Source: an uncultured Eisenbergiella sp. | Lineage (GTDB): Bacteria > Bacillota > Clostridia > Lachnospirales > Lachnospiraceae | Assembly (NCBI GenBank): GCA_948960675.1 | Contig: CARDPF010000136.1 | Location: 1-8,124 of the forward strand | DNA: 8,124 nt | Direction of reading: 5' to 3' | Notes under the pieces: generated by a model | Told to the model about the DNA's origin: nothing | Seen by the model: only the letters and a program-made list of their open reading frames with translations | Database searches by the model: none | In this document: piece after piece, positions 6,689-8,124 of the stretch | How the letters are laid out: the number at the start of each line of letters is the position of its first letter | How positions within the stretch are numbered: position 1 is the stretch's first letter | Made by a program: the position numbers and the translations under genes

Positions 6689-7456
6689 ATGGCGCTGGAA
6701 GTGAAGCTGGAAGTGTTTGAAGGTCCGCTGGATCTTCTTTTGCACCTGATTGAAAAAAATAAAATTGATATTTATGATATTCCGATCGTTGTAATCACGG
6801 AACAATATCTGGGTTATATCCGGCAGATGGAAACGCAGGATATGAATGTGATGAGCGAGTTTTTGCTGATGGCTGCGACGCTTTTGGATATCAAATGCCG
6901 GATGCTGCTGCCCCGGGAGGTCAATGAGGAAGGGGAGGAAGAGGATCCGAGGGCGGAGTTGGTTCAAAAGCTGTTGGAATATAAAATGTATAAGTACATG
7001 TCTTTTGAATTAAAGGACATGCAGGTGGACGCCCAGAAGAGCTTTTACCGGGAATTGTCCCTGCCAAAGGAAGTGGAGGCTTTTAGGCCGCCCATTGATT
7101 ATGCGGAATTGATCGGGGATACGACGCTCTTAAAACTCCATGAGATTTTTAAAAATGTGATACGGCGGCAGGAGGACAAGGTAGATCCGGTCCGGAGCAA
7201 TTTTGGCAGGATCGAGAAAGATGAAGTGAGCGTTGAGGAAAAAACCTCCTACGTGCAGGCGTTTATCACAACCCATAAAAGGTTTTTATTCCGGGAACTT
7301 TTGGAGAAGCAGGGCAGTAAAATGGATGTGATCGTGACGTTTCTGGTGGTGCTGGAGATGATGAAGACCGGGAAGCTTACGGTGGAACAGGAAACCATTG
7401 ATGATGAAATTGTCGTGATTGCAAAGCAAACAGGGGATGACGGATGGACAGGATGA
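6689..7456 (+). CDS. scpA: Segregation and condensation protein A (ScpA)
   Basis: Kleisin subunit of the bacterial SMC-ScpAB condensin, needed for chromosome compaction and origin segregation in the cytoplasm. The 255-residue product shows the hallmark N-terminal FEGPLDLLLHLIEKNKI (from residue 10), which belongs to the SMC-neck-binding domain. An acidic linker (VNEEGEEEDPRAE, residues 78-90) follows, then a middle region that binds ScpB, and a C-terminal winged-helix domain (about 195-250, THKRFLFRELL then MDVIVTFLVVLEMMK) that contacts the SMC head. Length is normal. AGGGAGA lies 5 nt upstream of the ATG, inside the end of the phosphoesterase gene. It overlaps the start of scpB, the usual arrangement for this pair. 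Confidence 0.97.
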   Translation: MALEVKLEVFEGPLDLLLHLIEKNKIDIYDIPIVVITEQYLGYIRQMETQDMNVMSEFLLMAATLLDIKCRMLLPREVNEEGEEEDPRAELVQKLLEYKMYKYMSFELKDMQVDAQKSFYRELSLPKEVEAFRPPIDYAELIGDTTLLKLHEIFKNVIRRQEDKVDPVRSNFGRIEKDEVSVEEKTSYVQAFITTHKRFLFRELLEKQGSKMDVIVTFLVVLEMMKTGKLTVEQETIDDEIVVIAKQTGDDGWTG

Positions 7457-8010
7457 GACAGGAGGCGGCGCTGGAGGCGGTGCTTTTTACCATGGGGGAG
7501 GCGGTGGATATCCACAGGCTTGCAGAGGTGATAGAGGAGACACCCAAAAAAACAGGGGAAATTTTGGAGAATATGAAAAACTGCTGGGAGATTGAGGGCA
7601 GGGGAGTGGGCCTGATTTGTCTGGAGGATTCCTGGCAGATGTGTACCAGGCCGGAAATGTATGAGTATTTGATCAGGATTGCCAAAACGCCCCGCAAGTA
7701 CAGTCTTTCCGACACGCTGTTGGAGACGCTTTCCATTGTTGCCTATAAGCAGCCGGTGACAAGATTGGATGTGGAACGGATACGCGGGGTAAACTGTGAC
7801 CATGCCATCAACCGTCTGGTGGAGTTTGATTTGGTGGAGGAGGTGGGACGTTTGGATGCGCCGGGCCGTCCGCTTTTGTTTGGCACGACGCAGCAGTTTC
7901 TTAGAACCTTCGGGGTCGGTTCACTGGATCAGCTGCCAAAGCTGTCTGCCGTACAGATCGAAGAGTTCAAGGAACAGGCGGAGCAGGAGGCGGGACAACA
8001 GGAGGCATAG
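7444..8010 (+). CDS. scpB: Segregation and condensation protein B (ScpB)
   Basis: Partner of ScpA; two ScpB molecules bind the middle of ScpA in the SMC complex. The 188-residue product has two winged-helix domains: residues about 5-80 (AALEAVLFTMGEAVDIHRLAE) and about 85-165. The second contains the conserved LETLSIVAYKQPVTR (93-107), then IRGVN, LVEEVGR, PGRPLLFGTT and FLRTFGV. The C-terminal 15 residues are Glu/Gln-rich, a common and poorly conserved tail. Two starts are possible: ATG 7444 with GGGGA about 6 nt upstream, giving a 13-base overlap with scpA, or ATG 7453, which forms the classic ATGA overlap with the scpA stop. Only three residues differ. Confidence 0.96.
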   Translation: MDRMRQEAALEAVLFTMGEAVDIHRLAEVIEETPKKTGEILENMKNCWEIEGRGVGLICLEDSWQMCTRPEMYEYLIRIAKTPRKYSLSDTLLETLSIVAYKQPVTRLDVERIRGVNCDHAINRLVEFDLVEEVGRLDAPGRPLLFGTTQQFLRTFGVGSLDQLPKLSAVQIEEFKEQAEQEAGQQEA

Positions 8011-8064
8011 CAGGGGTATAAACAGGGAGGCAGCCTCATATATTGGTAGCAACTGTTGAATGAC

Positions 8065-8084
8065 AGGGAGGCCTGTGTATGGGA
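8065..8084 (+). CDS. Start of an unidentified next gene, cut off by adapter
   Basis: AGGGAGG (8065-8071) followed after 7 nt by ATG (8079-8081) looks like the translation start of a gene 68 bases beyond scpB, in the same direction. Only the first two codons (Met-Gly) can be trusted, since adapter sequence begins at about 8085. The reading frame stays open to the window end only because it runs into adapter. In related Firmicutes cell-wall or sporulation genes often follow scpB, but nothing here identifies the gene. ACAGG/CCTGT (8063-8067 and 8072-8076) could form a small hairpin around the ribosome site. Confidence 0.45.
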
Positions 8085-8124
8085 AGATCGGAAGAGCACA
8101 CGTCTGAACTCCAGTCACACAACA
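8085..8124. other. Illumina TruSeq adapter read-through plus index bases (artefact)
   Basis: The 34 bases from 8085 to 8118, beginning AGATCGGAAGAGC and ending GAACTCCAGTCAC, are the standard Illumina TruSeq index-side adapter. The last six bases, ACAACA (8119-8124), occupy the index position. This is library sequence, not genome. The exact junction is uncertain by one or two bases because the insert may end in A. On the reverse strand it encodes the peptide MTGVQTCALPI, a well-known contaminant in predicted protein sets. Confidence 0.98.

Noticed and set aside
515..6950. GGATCC occurs about eight times, above the roughly two expected by chance
   Set aside because: Most copies are Asp-Pro codons preceded by a codon ending in G, or Gly-Ser codons, so codon usage explains them without a recognition-site role.
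8029..8039. GAGGC/GCCTC inverted repeat after scpB as a terminator
   Set aside because: The loop would be one base and no T-run follows, so it cannot act as a Rho-independent terminator.

Overview
The window is an 8.1 kb piece of ordinary chromosome from a low-to-mid-GC Gram-positive anaerobe of the Clostridia, most likely family Lachnospiraceae (inference). The pointers are the 58-residue S21 protein, the Cys-rich AlaRS catalytic domain, a secreted GH25 lysozyme with choline-binding-type repeats, and a D-Ala-D-Ala carboxypeptidase / metallophosphoesterase / scpA / scpB cluster. All genes are on the + strand. No mobile element, CRISPR array, tRNA or rRNA is visible, and no gene-free stretch exceeds 300 bases.

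Left part (1-3160): a near-perfect sigma-A promoter (74-102) drives alaS (161-2803). Fifteen bases after the alaS stop a second strong promoter (2818-2845, extended -10) drives rpsU (2942-3118) through a leader of about 90 nt that can form competing hairpins around the Shine-Dalgarno. A Rho-independent terminator (3124-3159) closes this translation block.

Middle and right part (3161-8010): a secreted GH25 muramidase with C-terminal cell-wall-binding repeats (3241-4485), then a secreted serine D-Ala-D-Ala carboxypeptidase (4569-5753), a membrane-anchored calcineurin-like metallophosphoesterase (5826-6686), scpA (6689-7456) and scpB (7444-8010). The phosphoesterase gene, scpA and scpB are almost certainly co-transcribed (2-nt gap, then an overlap). 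Together these genes cover peptidoglycan cleavage and trimming followed by the ScpAB partners of the SMC chromosome-condensation complex.

Right end (8011-8124): a Shine-Dalgarno and ATG of a next gene appear at 8065-8081, but from about 8085 the sequence is not genomic. It is Illumina TruSeq adapter read-through followed by six bases in the index position. I find no undescribed biological system here. The points most worth checking are the adapter contamination and the rpsU leader.
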